Shown here: positions 10,721-22,121 of the stretch, piece by piece
How positions within the stretch are numbered: position 1 is the stretch's first letter
Layout: each line of letters opens with the position of its first letter
Assembly (NCBI GenBank): GCA_963513935.1
Contig: OY740768.1
Span: forward strand, 60,752,004-60,816,003
Length of the DNA stretch: 64,000 nucleotides
Direction: 5' to 3'
Source: Aphrophora alni
Lineage: Eukaryota; Arthropoda; Insecta; Hemiptera; Aphrophoridae
Notes under the pieces: model-generated
What the model was told of the DNA's origin: nothing
The model's input: the letters and a program-made list of their open reading frames with translations, nothing else
The model's database searches: none
Program-made: the position numbers and the translations under genes

Positions 10721-12610
10721 AGGAATGAACGAAACATCGAAGCACGATCCTTCTTACTCCTGTATCATGCAGCCTGGATAACAGGATTTTGTGATCCACC
10801 GTGTCAAAAGCTTTCATAACGTCCGCAAAGTTACTAGCACACTATTTTTGTCTCATTTATGCCATTGTAGACCTTACTCATAAAACTTAATAGATCGATA
10901 TTAGTATTTAATTTTTCACTAAAGCGGAATTGCTAATTACTAAATATTAATTTTTATATAGAAAGTTTACTAATCATCGTTTTACATTTCCCCCCCCTAA
11001 TATTTTCGAGATTATTGAAAGTAAGTATATTGTCCTATAATTGCCGGGATCCCTTTTGTCATTTTTCTTGTAAAGTGGTTTAACTATTGCTTTTTGAGAA
11101 CATATGGAAAATCCCCTTCGGTCATAATGTAATTAATCAAATAAACAAGGACATCTACAATGTTTTTCGAAATTATGTTGACGATTGCTGGAGTTATATT
11201 ATCAAAACCTGGAGCTTTCTATTATCTAGGGACTTTATTAGATCGCCTTTATTTCAAATTTTGTTATCTGATAGAAAAACAAAGATTGAGTATTAGCATC
11301 TTAGCAAAATATTTTATCATACTTATCTGTAATAGTTAACATGCTATCTTTTTCTAGCTCAATTTTAACCCGAAGATCAGAAGCTATTGACAAAAAAAGG
11401 AGTTAACAATATTTGCAACTTTATCTGATTCAAAAAATTGCTATTTGCTTACATCCCTTAATGAGATATTCTCATTCCTCATTCTTTTTGTCTCCCTCTT
11501 CCATTATATATTTTATTTATTTCCATTGTTGCTTAGGATTCAGTTTATACAACTCAAAAGTATTGTATAATACCCATACCTATTTTTTGTTTTACGAATG
11601 ACGTTTATCAAATAGTTTTTAAAATGAATATACTTACGTTGTAACATTTTATTTTTAGGATAATTTATGATTAATTTATAACAACGATTTTTTCTATTAA
11701 TCACTTTCAAAAGTGTTTCATTCATCCAAGACCTTAGCTTTGGCCCTGACCTATTTCCCACCTCTCTTTATTTGACATAATTCGCAACTACCGTCTGTAA
11801 TGAGGTAAGAAATACGTCTAAAGCAGACGAGACGGACTGTGCCTGATAAACTAAATCCCAGTTTATATTCTTTGTATCTACTATCAATTTTTCATAATTT
11901 TATCTATGTTTAATGTGTCTCAATTCCATCCTATCTACAGTCCGATCATATTGCATACATAACAGTCATACCATGGTCACTTAAACCTGGTTCAATTAAA
12001 CAACTCTCATACTTTATATTTACATTGCTTCTTACAAACAAATGATCTATGCATAAACTCATGTCAACTGATCTGGCTTAACTGTTGATCACTGAAGCCA
12101 GCCCGCCACTTGGCATTCCAATTCGATAATTGTCAACATATCGTAATATTTTTATTAAATCTATATATATCTCCGCTTATAGTCGGATTCCTATTAGTTA
12201 TTAATTTTATAAATGTTACTAATTCATTGCATTTTCTACATTAAGAGCATGTAGTCTGTAAATAGCGATAAGATCAATTTGTATGTTAATTAAGGTTATT
12301 TGTAGATAAACGATATCAGTAGTTGTAAAGTTAACATTTATACTTGTGTAATGAATATGCTCAGCTACGTAAACTATTAAGAGCTATTATTGCATTTCGC
12401 TATATTATTAAACTTTGGACTTGTGTACTGGGCTAGCTCACTTTCATCAGTCTATATATCAGAAAGAATAATAACCTCTGGTAATCTATTTATTAACTGC
12501 AATTTTAGCACAGATAAATCAAATTTTCTAAAGCTTCCAATATCCTGATGAATAAGTATAAAATCATTCTCATACTTTTTAAAACAACTATTTTCAAAAA
12601 ACGTTTAAAC
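10721..12610 (-). pseudogene. Endonuclease and proximal RT of Jockey/CR1-like element
   Basis: Read on the minus strand from high to low coordinates in shifting frames. Endonuclease pieces: ILIHQDIGSFR near 12560, PEVIILSDI near 12480, FNNIAKC near 12400, DHLFVRSNVNIKYES and LSDHGMTVMYA near 12050-11960. A basic linker follows (11540-11761, RSWMNETLLKVINRKNRCYK). RT then begins: PGFDNITPAIV near 11190, KKAIVKPLYKK near 11070, and KAFDTVDHKILLSRLHD near 10780. These are in the standard order of an APE endonuclease followed by RT blocks. No frame stays open for more than about 75 codons. Confidence 0.75.
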
Positions 12611-12734
12611 AATTCGACAAAAAAAACTTCCACAAAAGGTCCAACAAAACGTAAACAGTACTTATAGAATAAACTTAATATAAAAGCAAAAGAAAATAAT
12701 AAAAGACAGTATTTACACTATTTTGGTGATTGGC

Positions 12735-13320
12735 GGTAATTTTTCCAGATCAGAAAAATGATCCATCGTTGTAAGGGTTCTGACCCCACCGTCTTCCTGA
12801 GTACGAAGCGGCACTCTCCCGTTTCGCACCCACAAAAACTTAAAGCCCATTTCCCCTCTTCACAGCTCGTGCAGCGTTAAATACGCGACGTCTTGCTGGA
12901 CTGTCCAATATATCCTGTGTATTCATGCCGCGTTTTACTCTTCCCTTGTTTAGTAGCTCTTCTTTGATGTTACTTCGAGTGAACTTCACAATGATTCCTC
13001 TCGTTTGTTGCTATTAGCAGATCCCAGTTGATGACAACGCTAATCATCTCTTCACTTATAGTAAATCCTAAACAATTGCTCTCCCTCTTCACGCTTTCCT
13101 GGACGCTCTCGTTTTTATTTTCAGGGACACAATTTATTTCTAGAGCTCTACCTCTATTTTTGTAATAGAATATTTTTCCAGATCCTGTAATCGAGTTTCC
13201 AATTCTTCTACTCTCTTTGCCATTACCAGGTTTTCTTCCTTCATTGACGCCACACATCCTTCAAACTTCTTACATTGAGATCCAAGTCAAATCTTATATT
13301 TTTTCGTAATTTAGATTAAA
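12735..13320 (-). pseudogene. ORF1 protein remnant of Jockey/CR1-like element
   Basis: On the minus strand a coiled-coil piece (KEENLVMAKRVEELETRLQD near 13230-13170, in one frame) passes by a frameshift into NRGRALEINCVPENKNESV and CLGFTISEEMISVV. The latter is the RRM-like segment of retrotransposon ORF1 proteins (consensus RRNNIEIxGIPE). Further down come VKFTRSNIKEELLNKGR, RRRVFNAARAVK and LTTMDHF near 12750, the usual C-terminus. The order and spacing fit an ORF1p of about 200 codons remaining. There are at least three frame breaks. Confidence 0.75.
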
Positions 13321-13329
13321 ATCTTTCAA

Positions 13330-13879
13330 GATATACGTTATTTAACTCACTCAAATTCCCTAAACCTAAATTTAGTGAATAATGAATAACAAACTATAAA
13401 CGCGCATAATTATTGTTATTTTTTTTAATTATGGGCGTAAATTTAATTCTCTAAGCTTGTTTATGGATTATAAAATTAAAATAACAAAATCATTACATTA
13501 GAACATTACATTAAACAAGTTTCTATCATAATTTTGAATCACTTTGTGAATATCTTAATTCAAGTATTTTGGATTGACAGGTCGCACATTTTAAGTAGAA
13601 CTATAATTAATATGAAGCAGTTTCCATACTTGTATCCCACTCAGTAGAATTCGGATATGTAGGCTATGTCCGATTATAAGTTGCCGATATATTTTATACA
13701 TTTTACGTTGATTTCTTAGCATGTAATTCCGAAAAGAAATTAGATAAATATATTTCCTTACCTTAAAGGAACATTGCAAAGACCTAAAAATTAAAAACTA
13801 AATGAAAGCAATTAAAATATACATTGATATAAACATTCAAACGAATGAACGTATAGACACGACCACAAACATTTAGATG

Positions 13880-13930
<51 letters not shown>

Positions 13931-14945
13931 CCTAACCTAACCTCAAATAATTATTGTAATAAACCTAATAATTAAACAGCTAATTTAGGAAAATAGATAT
14001 TTATAAATTGGAAAATAATTTTATGAATATACATATTCAAATGAATGGACATGTAGACATAACCACACACAGTTAAATGGAAACACACTTCACTGAGATA
14101 CTTAAATAGTTATTTTATGGTAAGAAAGGGTAAAAACAAAAATATTCTTCTTCCCACCAAGAGGCTATGCAGTTGGTAGGGCTTATAATAGACTTGTTAG
14201 TGGAAGGTAAATGGATGAGTAATGAGGTGATAGAATCTTGACAGTGTGTGTAAACAGATGTTCTAGTGGAGTGTGCACTGTCTAGCCCTCATGCAAGGAA
14301 ATTGGGCACGACGCATGCTATTAAACACGGAAACTTTTAAGAGTTTTGGGGATATAAGTTAACGATCGCTTAATTTTTAATTCGTGTGAGAGGGAGAGAC
14401 CGTAAATATAGAATGTAGTAGGATGGGTGAGAATAAGGAACATGTTCCTCGATGATTAAGGAGTACTTTAGAGAAGAATCATAGAAGTGGAAGTTGTAAT
14501 TATGCTTTCGAAAAATTGATTTTAGCAGAAATTTAATTGACACTTAAGTGTATTTCTAGTCGTCAGAAATATGTTCATATAGAAAATATTTGCTAATTAT
14601 TAATTCGATTCTAACCTTATTTTCACTCACTTTAGAACTAATATTAGAGGCCATTAAAACAATACTCATTAACCTCTGTTATTTTACAAGAAAATGAAGA
14701 CAAAATCTAAATTTCGGTGAAAATGTTACAATACAATATATTTCAATGTCATCAATACTATAGTTAAATTATAAAAGACACTTAAAAAGTGCTAGATTGA
14801 GATTTTTGTTTGTTTATGTACATGTCCTACTAGGTGTGGAGGAGATGTTTGTTTATATGGATATATATTTATAATTATTTACCATAAAAGTTTGTATTAC
14901 GATTTATTTATTAAAATTGAAAATATTTTCTATTAATTTAATAAT
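13330..14945. other. No gene recognised; (TA)n inside
   Basis: AT-rich sequence with a pure TA run at about 13881-13925. A slightly GC-richer stretch at 14140-14480 has no frame or motif that I recognise. Confidence 0.4.
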
Positions 14946-14948
14946 GTA

Positions 14949-15696
14949 CAGGGTTTTCATAAAAGAATGGTGGTGTTTTGAACATGATTTAAATGAAAAC
15001 AGAATTACTTACAGCTGATGTTGTTTATTTATCTAAATCGTCGTCTGAAACAGTTTTTTTTTTACATAACTAATAAATTTATGTATGTGCGCCATTAGTA
15101 GCTCAGCAAATGTCCAATAGATAATCAAGTTTTGCCCAAACGTTAGTTAACATATCTTCATTAATCCTGTTCCTGTGATTTAGGTCACTAATTTTTTTTT
15201 CGATAAACAATATTTTTGATGTACCCTCACAAGAAGAAATTTCAGGGTGTCAGGTTTGGATTGCAGATTGTCTAATAAGTTTAATTTTTCGTTTGATACA
15301 CTTGGCCTGACAATTGATTTCTGCTTTTGAACTGATCCAGTTTCTTCGAATTGTTTGAATCAACGTCGTATGTTATTTTCAAGTGGTGGATCTTTTCTGC
15401 ATTCGCGTCGAAATGCACGTTGCACTGAAATTACAGACTTGAATTCAGCCAGCAACAAAACACACTTTGCTTTTTCTTTATTAGAGAACATAATAACACA
15501 CTCCACACAGAACACTCCAGAAAACGGACAAAAAACAAGAACCACAACAATGCAAGAACTAATTTTGAGGTTACAACTGGTGTTAAACAAACTTTTGGGT
15601 TATAGGCTATCAGCGATACCAATACAACACCACAAAATTTCTCTACAGTCATCGTATGAATTAATGAAACCCTACCATTCTTTTACGATAACCCTT
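14949..15696 (-). mobile_element. Internally deleted mariner/IS630-like element (DUF4817 type)
   Basis: About 750 bases bounded by imperfect terminal inverted repeats. The left end begins CAGGGTTTTCATAAAAGAAT. The right end, read inward on the minus strand, gives AGGGTTATCGTAAAAGAAT, and both continue GGT-G-GTTT with few mismatches (about 26 of 30 bases shared). A TA dinucleotide precedes the left end at 14947-14948, as expected for TA-targeting transposases. The coding remnant on the minus strand carries both ends of a transposase but lacks the DDE core, so this is a non-autonomous deletion derivative. Confidence 0.85.
15085..15590 (-). pseudogene. Transposase remnant: N-terminal DUF4817 HTH plus C-terminus
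   Basis: In the frame ending at 15360 the minus strand encodes MFSNKEKAKCVLLLAEFKSV, then VQRAFRRECRKDPPLENNIR, the helix-turn-helix DUF4817 start common to insect mariner-like transposases. An in-frame TGA stands where the family has tryptophan (RR-stop-FKQFEETGSV for RRWFKQFEETGSV), followed by KSIVRPSVSNEKL. The catalytic core is gone. Near 15180-15080 the C-terminus reappears: NRINEDMLTNVWAKLDYLLD-IC, a TGA in place of CGA arginine, then ATNGAH. Both stops fit simple transitions of the ancestral codons. Confidence 0.8.
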
Positions 15697-15699
15697 ATA

Positions 15700-16527
15700 A
15701 GTCTTGTAAAGGAAGCTTATTAGTTTAGAAGATAATAATTATAAGCTTAATTAATGTTCAATTCATAATTAACCATTCAAATTCAGGTTATTTTGAAACA
15801 TTGGGAGGAGGGTTAATAAAATTGATTTTTAAAAGTGAAAATTTTAAGTTGATATTTCGATTTTTTAGAGATTATAACCTATACAAATAGAAAACACATT
15901 TTATTTGTTCAATACAACATTTGAATAAGTCATAATTGTCAGTTGTTACATGTCGGCTACACAACACTCAGAGTCAAATCGTGCCTTTTGAAATTCATTA
16001 CCAAACAGGTGTGTGTAGTCTTTGAATCGTCGTCTTTTACAAATAAAATATTATTATTGTGGAACGTTGTGTTTTTATTTATTTATTTATTTAAATATTC
16101 GTAACTCAATATAAATGTACTCTTTTCGTTTTATCTAAATTCCTATGTTGTTTATATATCAACAATTTATAGTTTATTTTGCTAACGATCTGTTAGGTTT
16201 AGGCTTTCCTAATCCTAATTTAGGGTTCAAAATAAATAATCCAGACCATCTATTATAAATGGGCGATTAATTGAAAATAGCAATCAGTAGTTCAGTATTT
16301 CAAGTTACTTGTGAAACAATACTTTTTAAATGCTTACAATGATTTATTTCACTAAAATAAAATAATTCCGTTATTGGACATATATGACTATATTAAAAAT
16401 ATATTATAGTTTGTTCCCAAAAGAATGCCATTCAGAGTGAGGTCAATATTGTTGCGAAAAGGGCAAAAATGATTCTACTACTTTACGTGTTAAATATTCA
16501 ACAAGAATACACAATTTGTTTGTTCAC
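15700..16527. other. No gene recognised
   Basis: AT-rich and non-coding, with a short TTTA run at about 16070-16095. Nothing else stands out. Confidence 0.4.
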
Positions 16528-16662
16528 CTTTACTATCAGAGATACAGCCAAGTTCCCGATTCCTGAGTCACTCAGAGAGTCTATTCCAATAAGTCCAGCC
16601 GGCCCTCTGACAGTTGCCAGAATAGAGCCTCCTGCTGCTACTCTGCCGGTTTCTTCAACTAT
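16528..16662 (-). CDS. Candidate orphan exon, 45 codons, minus strand
   Basis: A GC-richer island in AT-rich DNA. On the minus strand it has a 3' acceptor (CATTCATAG) before ATA and a donor (AAG then GTGAAC) after AAG, giving 135 bases, exactly 45 codons, phase 0 at both ends. It reads IVEETGRVAAGGSILATVRG and ends SGIGNLAVSLIVK. I do not recognise the family. The + strand is also open across the island (16469-16726, FPIPESLRESIPISPAG), so the strand is not certain. No neighbouring exon of the same gene was identified, and it could be a transposon or retrocopy piece. Confidence 0.35.
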
Positions 16663-19050
16663 CTATGAATGGCCTTACTTTTGCTTCAACCAAACAGCCA
16701 TATTGAAACGAATTATCAGATTTTAACAGTTAACGAACTCGTCCTAGCAATTTTCCAGCAGAATGGATAAATTAAGTTTTATAAAATACTAAGTTTCTGA
16801 AAAAAAAATCATTCAATCGTACATGTATTGACATGTAGATTATACTGACAAACCTGCAGACACCACAACCTCTTTTTTATTCAAAATTAGCTATGCCAAT
16901 GTCTTCGCCAGCTTGGAATTCGGGTTAATTCCAATTTCAAAAATAAAATATCTATAAAGCAGTCATTTACTATGGCATTTTCTCTTTACTCTTCTAAACC
17001 AAAATACAAAATATGTTAGATATAACGATAAAAGAAATATATATATATATATAACATTCCTAAGCATCTTATGAACGCGAGTGGTAGACACGTCCTTCAA
17101 TCGCAGCAGTTAATGAGAGAATAATTTTTTTTATAAATCTGAATAATTTGAAGGCTTACTATTTTCACCCATACTATCTCGATTCTTATCCCACAGCGGC
17201 TTTTAAAATTAAACCTCTTATAATTTGGATGATTTTGAAGCAATTTTAATATTTTGTTTTCAATTTTTAACAACGTTGCAATTACGTGCCAACATTTAAA
17301 TTAATGAATGTAAATGGTTTCAACCAATTTTAACCACGCATCCTTGTAGATAACTATCTAATAAAATAGCATTAAAATCGGATAAGCAGTTCTTGAGTTA
17401 TGAGCTGACAGACAGACGTTGCTTAATAAATGTAGAGGTTTTAATAAATGTGTAATATGAGCTGAGGTGGATGAGAGGGGAAGAGGGGTTTACGGAGGTA
17501 ATGTGACAGGCTGGGAACTGTACTGTAGTGCTTATAGTACGCAAATTCTATTCCCGCTGCTACAAATGTAAACATTCACGATGTTAACTGTTGAATTTTA
17601 CGTTGAATTATATATAATAAAATTAAAATAATAAACCATTGTAATAGGTACTACCAACTTTCTTACTGACAAAATGTATGTCACTGAAATGTCAGAAATA
17701 TACTGCAGAATGTGGATTTCTTCTTCATTTCTAGCAATAAGTTGTTAAAACTTGGTAGGTAGGCCTACCAAACCGATTACAGAAAAATGTTTTCAGTTCC
17801 AATAGTTCTTAAACCATATACCAATTTCGTAAATGACACTTATATGTTGTATGTTGTCGCTAAAGATTTTAAGAAAAGACGAAAAATATGTATTTCCTAC
17901 TTTTTGGTAGTTCAAAGTTTTAACTCAAGAAATCCTGAACCGATTTCAAACAAAATTTCAGTTCCAATTAGCACTTAAATAATATACTTTGTGTGACTGA
18001 AAAAATAAAATAAATCAATTTAATAGCATAATATAAAACTTAGGTTTTAAAGTGTAGTTTGAAGTTTCACTAAAAATTAATATCTTTCTATAAATTAGAT
18101 TTCAATGGACGTTTTTTCAATTATATTCGACGAATTTTATAACCTGTTCGACTAAAATGCATTTAAAATTTAAATTACTGGCGCTATCATTTTTGATTTT
18201 TCATCCCACACATACACACACCCGTGCGCTCGCCCACACACATACACTTATATAAGTCAGAATGGTGTTATTATTCAGGATTTGTAAACTTAACATGGAA
18301 TCGACTATCGGCGTTTCTATGAAGGATGTTAAAATAGTATGAAATATATCGATAATTATTTCGGAGTAAACAAAAAATGTACAGAAATGAACTTTGACCG
18401 CAATGATATGTGCGTATATGTATAGCGTGTTATTGTTCAATGTGGGAATTATTAATTCATACAAAGATATAAAAAATCTTTTTTGTTTTTATGGAAAGTT
18501 ATCTCACTTGACGGAGGACTTGACCCATACGACATATCAACTCGAAGATAGAGTTTTGGTTGAAAAACTACGTCATTATCTCAGCTGTTGTATTTATTTA
18601 CAGAAATTCAGTCGAATATCTAACCTTTCAACGTGATAAGTTTTAGATCATGGGTGAGAATGTCTTTTTCTGACCAGAGGAAGTAGATATAAGAGAAACC
18701 ACTTCCTGTGAGTGGTAAATGAGTTGGTGGTGATATCAGCTAGTTGAGTTACATTGTACTTTATTAAATTGTTTTAACAGTTCTTGCAAAAATGCCCGAA
18801 ATTGTTAATTGCATAATTAAAAACTATTATGGCAACTCAAAGGAAAAGCACTCGCTACAAAGTGGCATTCCTTATATTATGGTCAGACATTTTAGTTGAC
18901 GTGGCTTTTCAATTACGTTAGAAAAAACCACTGATAAATTCGAATTTAGAGCATGAAAAACATAAATACTATAAATTCAATCAAAATCTGTAAAATTAAA
19001 ACACTTTGGATTTTTAAACTGTGTGTGGTTTAGTTTAAGTAGGCACTAAC
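16663..19050. other. No gene recognised; dispersed repeat fragment near 17200-17430
   Basis: The stretch about 17215-17425 contains phrases seen in many insect dispersed repeats: ATCGGATAAGCAGTTCTTGA followed by GTTATGAGCTGACAGACAGA. A short CA-rich patch lies at 18207-18250. Open frames here are short and AT-driven. Confidence 0.4.
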
Positions 19051-19059
19051 TAACCAATG

Positions 19060-19135
19060 TAAAAATTGTAACTTAGAGCTCTAAAATAAATAGATATGCC
19101 GACTTCATCGAAGTTGAACGATTAATACAAATTAT
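19060..19135 (+). repeat. Repeat similar to 21250-21310
   Basis: GCTCTAAAA...ATATG-CG-CTT...AAGT-G-ACGATTAATACAAATT is shared, with substitutions, between this site and 21250-21310. The two copies bracket the retrotransposon relic between them in direct orientation. Confidence 0.5.
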
Positions 19136-20083
19136 CTGAAGTAGAAGTGAGGGAGGTGATTACTCAATTAATTCTGATCATTCTCATAGTCTAAGGGGTA
19201 CGGTACATCTGTGCTCATGACTGACGGAGTGGAACGCACCAACAAGATGTGGCCACCTGCAACCTGCTTGAAGTGGCCCTGCATTGGACTACAGTGTCTG
19301 GTGTCGGGGAGGGACTTCGAGTTAATTCCTCCAAAACAGGGAACAGATTGGGTATTTTTCAAAAGCTGATATATCCAGGAGTGATCCTGGGTAAGAAACT
19401 GATGTGGAATGCCTATCTGGATCACGCCATCTTAAAGGCAAAGTCGTCACTAATAGTGACGAGGTGCCTTACTAGATATGAATGGGGTTTAAAACCCAGT
19501 GTCGTCTTTTGAATATACACGGCGATTGTCAGACCTCACTTGACATACTGTTCCGTGATATGGTGGATGAAAGCGATAAAACTACAGAAAGCAGTTAACT
19601 CGAAAACGTACAACGGCTGGAATGGTTGCTGGTCACCAGGATTTTTAGATGAACACCCACAAATTAAGCCTCTAGACATATTCAAAATGTTAGAGTCGAG
19701 ACACGTAACCTATAGGCTTCATTACCGTGGTGAATGAAAGGGGAACATCGTTGAGGTGGGCGCTCTAAAACCACCAAGAAGGTCTTGAAGGATTCGGTGT
19801 TAGACATGCATCGGATAGCATGGAAATCGAGTATGTTTTCACTCGACCTTTTACAGTTCTTTCTTACAGACGTAAAGACTGGAAAGACGGCAAGCTACCG
19901 GTACATCCGAGGCAGATAGTTTGTTTCTCAGGAGGATGTTTGTATGATCAACAATCTGAATACGGTGGATACTATTAAACCACTGGGGTAACTTTTGAAG
20001 TTAGCTTAGGTAAGTATTGTACAGTATTTTAAGCTGAGTTTTACGCAATCTCAGCATGCATACGTCGAGGTTTATAAAAAGGC

Positions 20084-20091
20084 CTTAAAGA
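20084..20091. repeat. 8-bp target-site duplication, left copy
   Basis: CTTAAAGA, repeated exactly at 20445-20452 across the MITE. Confidence 0.9.
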
Positions 20092-20444
20092 CAGGGCCGG
20101 ATTTTCATTTTGGCGCCCCTAGGCCCAATATTTTTTTCCGCCCCCTAGTCTGGTTAAAGTTACTTCCCCAAAAACCTTTATTAAAAAATTATATCAAGCC
20201 TATGTTGTAACGAAGTTGATGCGTAATGTTGAAAAATAGTTTAACTTTACCAACAATTATTTGTTCCAATGAACTTCAAAATAACAATGATTTTTTTGTA
20301 ATCAATTAAAAAAATATGTTAAATTATGGCTATTTATTTTTATTTCTAGGTATTAAAAAAATATATTTCTCTCGGCCATGCGCCCCCTGGGAGCTTGCGC
20401 CCATAGGCCCGGGCCTTCAGGGCCTATTGGGAAATCCGGCCCTG
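20092..20444. mobile_element. hAT-type MITE, 353 bp
   Basis: Terminal inverted repeats CAGGGCCGGATTTTC at the left and GAAATCCGGCCCTG at the right (inward CAGGGCCGGATTTC), with a perfect 8-bp duplication CTTAAAGA on either side. Eight-base duplications and CAGGG-type termini mark the hAT superfamily. No coding capacity. The interior near the ends is GC-rich (GGCGCCCCTAGGCCC at left, GGCCCGGGCCTTCAGGGCC at right) with an AT-rich middle. It interrupts the RNase H region of the relic at 19220-21050. Confidence 0.93.
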
Positions 20445-20452
20445 CTTAAAGA
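20445..20452. repeat. 8-bp target-site duplication, right copy
   Basis: CTTAAAGA, identical to 20084-20091. Confidence 0.9.
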
Positions 20453-21249
20453 TTGCCACATTCTAATACTCTCAAATAGCAAGTGGCAATCAAAGTCCCC
20501 AACTCAGTATAAATCTCATTCAAACTGATACGGGATTCCCTATGTGTCCTGTCAACTGCCATATGAGCGCTTAGGATAGGTATCTGGGCATTGCAAGATT
20601 AAGCGAAATGAAAGGGCGGACCTGTTGACCACAAAGAAATCCGCTGTCTGCCTGATGGGACCAGAACCCGCGTGCTGGATTAGTCGTTCAATAACATGAT
20701 TTGGGGTGAAGAAATGGATCAGGGAAAGAGCACATCAAACAATGGAGACAAATTCCTCTCCAGAAATTGAGAAAACGCCTTCTCTAGGGACAGATCCTTT
20801 ACTGTCAAAAGTACGTGTTCAGTTTAAGAAGAAGTTCTTGAGACAGGTCGTTGACATGATTACTGTACATGGTCCTATACGGAGCCATTTAAATAAGGCG
20901 GGACTACTGTACTTCAAGTTCCAGCTAGCTGTGGTATCTGCGGTCAGGAACCTGAAACACCAACACATATACTCTCTGATTGCCAGGCCCTAGAGTCCAG
21001 ATGAAGGGAAATCTTTGGACCTCAGCAGCCTAACTAAGATTTTGTAACGGCACTCTACAGAAGATTTTCTAGAGCTCATCAGAGGCACTAGGGTCGGTTT
21101 ACGATGAACATAGAGGACAAAAATAAGTTCATAACTGAAGTGCTGGAGAGTAACAGAACCTTAGTAATAATTTTCCCCATAGAACACAAAAAATGATTAC
21201 TTTGGTCCATAAGTAATTTTGACAAAATTCTGGAATGTCAAATTCAAAA

Positions 21250-21310
21250 TCAGGGCTCTAAAAATACACAAATATGACGCTTTTATTAAAGTCGGACGAT
21301 TAATACAAAT
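21250..21310 (+). repeat. Repeat similar to 19060-19135
   Basis: See 19060-19135. The shared core ends GACGATTAATACAAATT versus GAACGATTAATACAAATT. Confidence 0.5.
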
Positions 21311-21504
21311 TTTTATTAATTTTGAACTACCTCACCACTAAGTGATTTGACCAAAACCTAATCAATCTATGAAACACTCACCACTTTAAAAAACAAAAAC
21401 CTAAAGTTTTGACTCAATTCGGATCATTCAATTTTGCTATAATGTGTGATATATAATTTTCACCCAACAACTATTGAGCGATTTGGCCTAAAATCTAATC
21501 TTTA

Positions 21505-21580
21505 CATTTGAAATAAGACGCACATCAAAATTTCGAGTCAATCATTTGAAATAAGCCGCACATCAAAATTTCGAGTCAAT
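21505..21580 (+). repeat. 38-bp tandem duplication
   Basis: The block CATTTGAAATAAG-CGCACA followed by TCAAAATTTCGAGTCAAT occurs twice back to back (starts 21505 and 21543), differing by A versus C after AAG. This is a recent local duplication. Confidence 0.9.
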
Positions 21581-22121
21581 CATACCACTTATTCTTAAAA
21601 CAATGGGTGACAAAAATACCCTAACTGACGAACGTAGAAACAGACAGGCAAGCAGGTAACTGAAATGAGTTAGAAACTAACTGCTTCTAAATGTGATATT
21701 ATGAACTCAAAATTTCAGTATAATTTCAGACGATATCCGCATTTTAACACCACGACAATTCTTCCTTACTTTGAATGCAATACAAATCCTGAGAGTTTGT
21801 GAATCCTGAACTGTAAATTTGCTAGTTGGTTTAACATAAATCACAATATGGATGACTAGAATGAAAAACTAAGTTATTCACTACAATAATTTACTTAAAT
21901 CAGTAATCTGAGAATGTTACTCAATTCCGAGATATTTAGGACGCTAAACTTAAATGATTCATCACTTTTCGTTCGAAACTAAACAAAATTAAGCCAAACG
22001 CCAAACGTCAAATTATTTCTAGTTATAAAACAAAAGAAGAAACTTGAACTCAGTATCTGAAACGACTGTTTTACTATTTCAACATTTTTCTCTCAGGTCA
22101 TATCTAAACCCTGAATTATAG

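Larger units (their letters stand above)
9010..13330 (-). mobile_element. Decayed Jockey/CR1-like non-LTR retrotransposon (split)
   Basis: A minus-strand element can be followed in order from high to low coordinates: ORF1 (about 13320-12735), apurinic-type endonuclease (about 12610-11930), an RT linker and RT core (about 11760-10721), and after an insertion at 9364-10708 the RT continues at 9351-9130. The host reading resumes exactly across the insertion: RSFLTHR in front, RTQQTKVS behind. Frameshifts and stops throughout make it a fossil. The downstream end fades near 9010. Clade placement (Jockey or CR1 group) rests on motif style only. Confidence 0.8.
19220..21050 (+). pseudogene. I/R1-like retrotransposon RT/RNase H relic (split by a MITE)
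   Basis: The + strand order is RT C-terminus, thumb, RNase H and C-terminal Cys/His region. RT pieces: EGLRVNSSKTGN (near 19310), IYPGVILGKKLMWNAYLDHA (19360s), AKSSLIVTRCLTRYEWGLKP. Thumb: IYTAIVRPHLTYCSVIWWMK (19520-19570), PLDIFKMLESRHVTYRLH. RNase H pieces: SLGKYCTVF near 20010, CIRRGL near 20065, then after the insert GLKDCHILILSNSKW (degenerate DSQ), and VSGHCKIKRNERADLL near 20590-20625. The tail reads KKWIRERAHQTMET and CGICGQEPETPTHILSDCQA near 20940. There are many stops and frameshifts. It differs in sequence from the nested element at 9364-10708, so it is a second family. Confidence 0.75.

Noticed and set aside
13925..13950. CCTAA repeats as an insect telomere-type array
   Set aside because: There are only two units (CCTAACCTAAC), which is chance level.
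15355..15723. 122-codon + strand open frame
   Set aside because: It is antisense to the mariner-like transposase remnant, whose motifs are clear on the minus strand.
18207..18250. CA-rich patch as a gene feature
   Set aside because: It is only a short imperfect CA microsatellite, too small to interpret.
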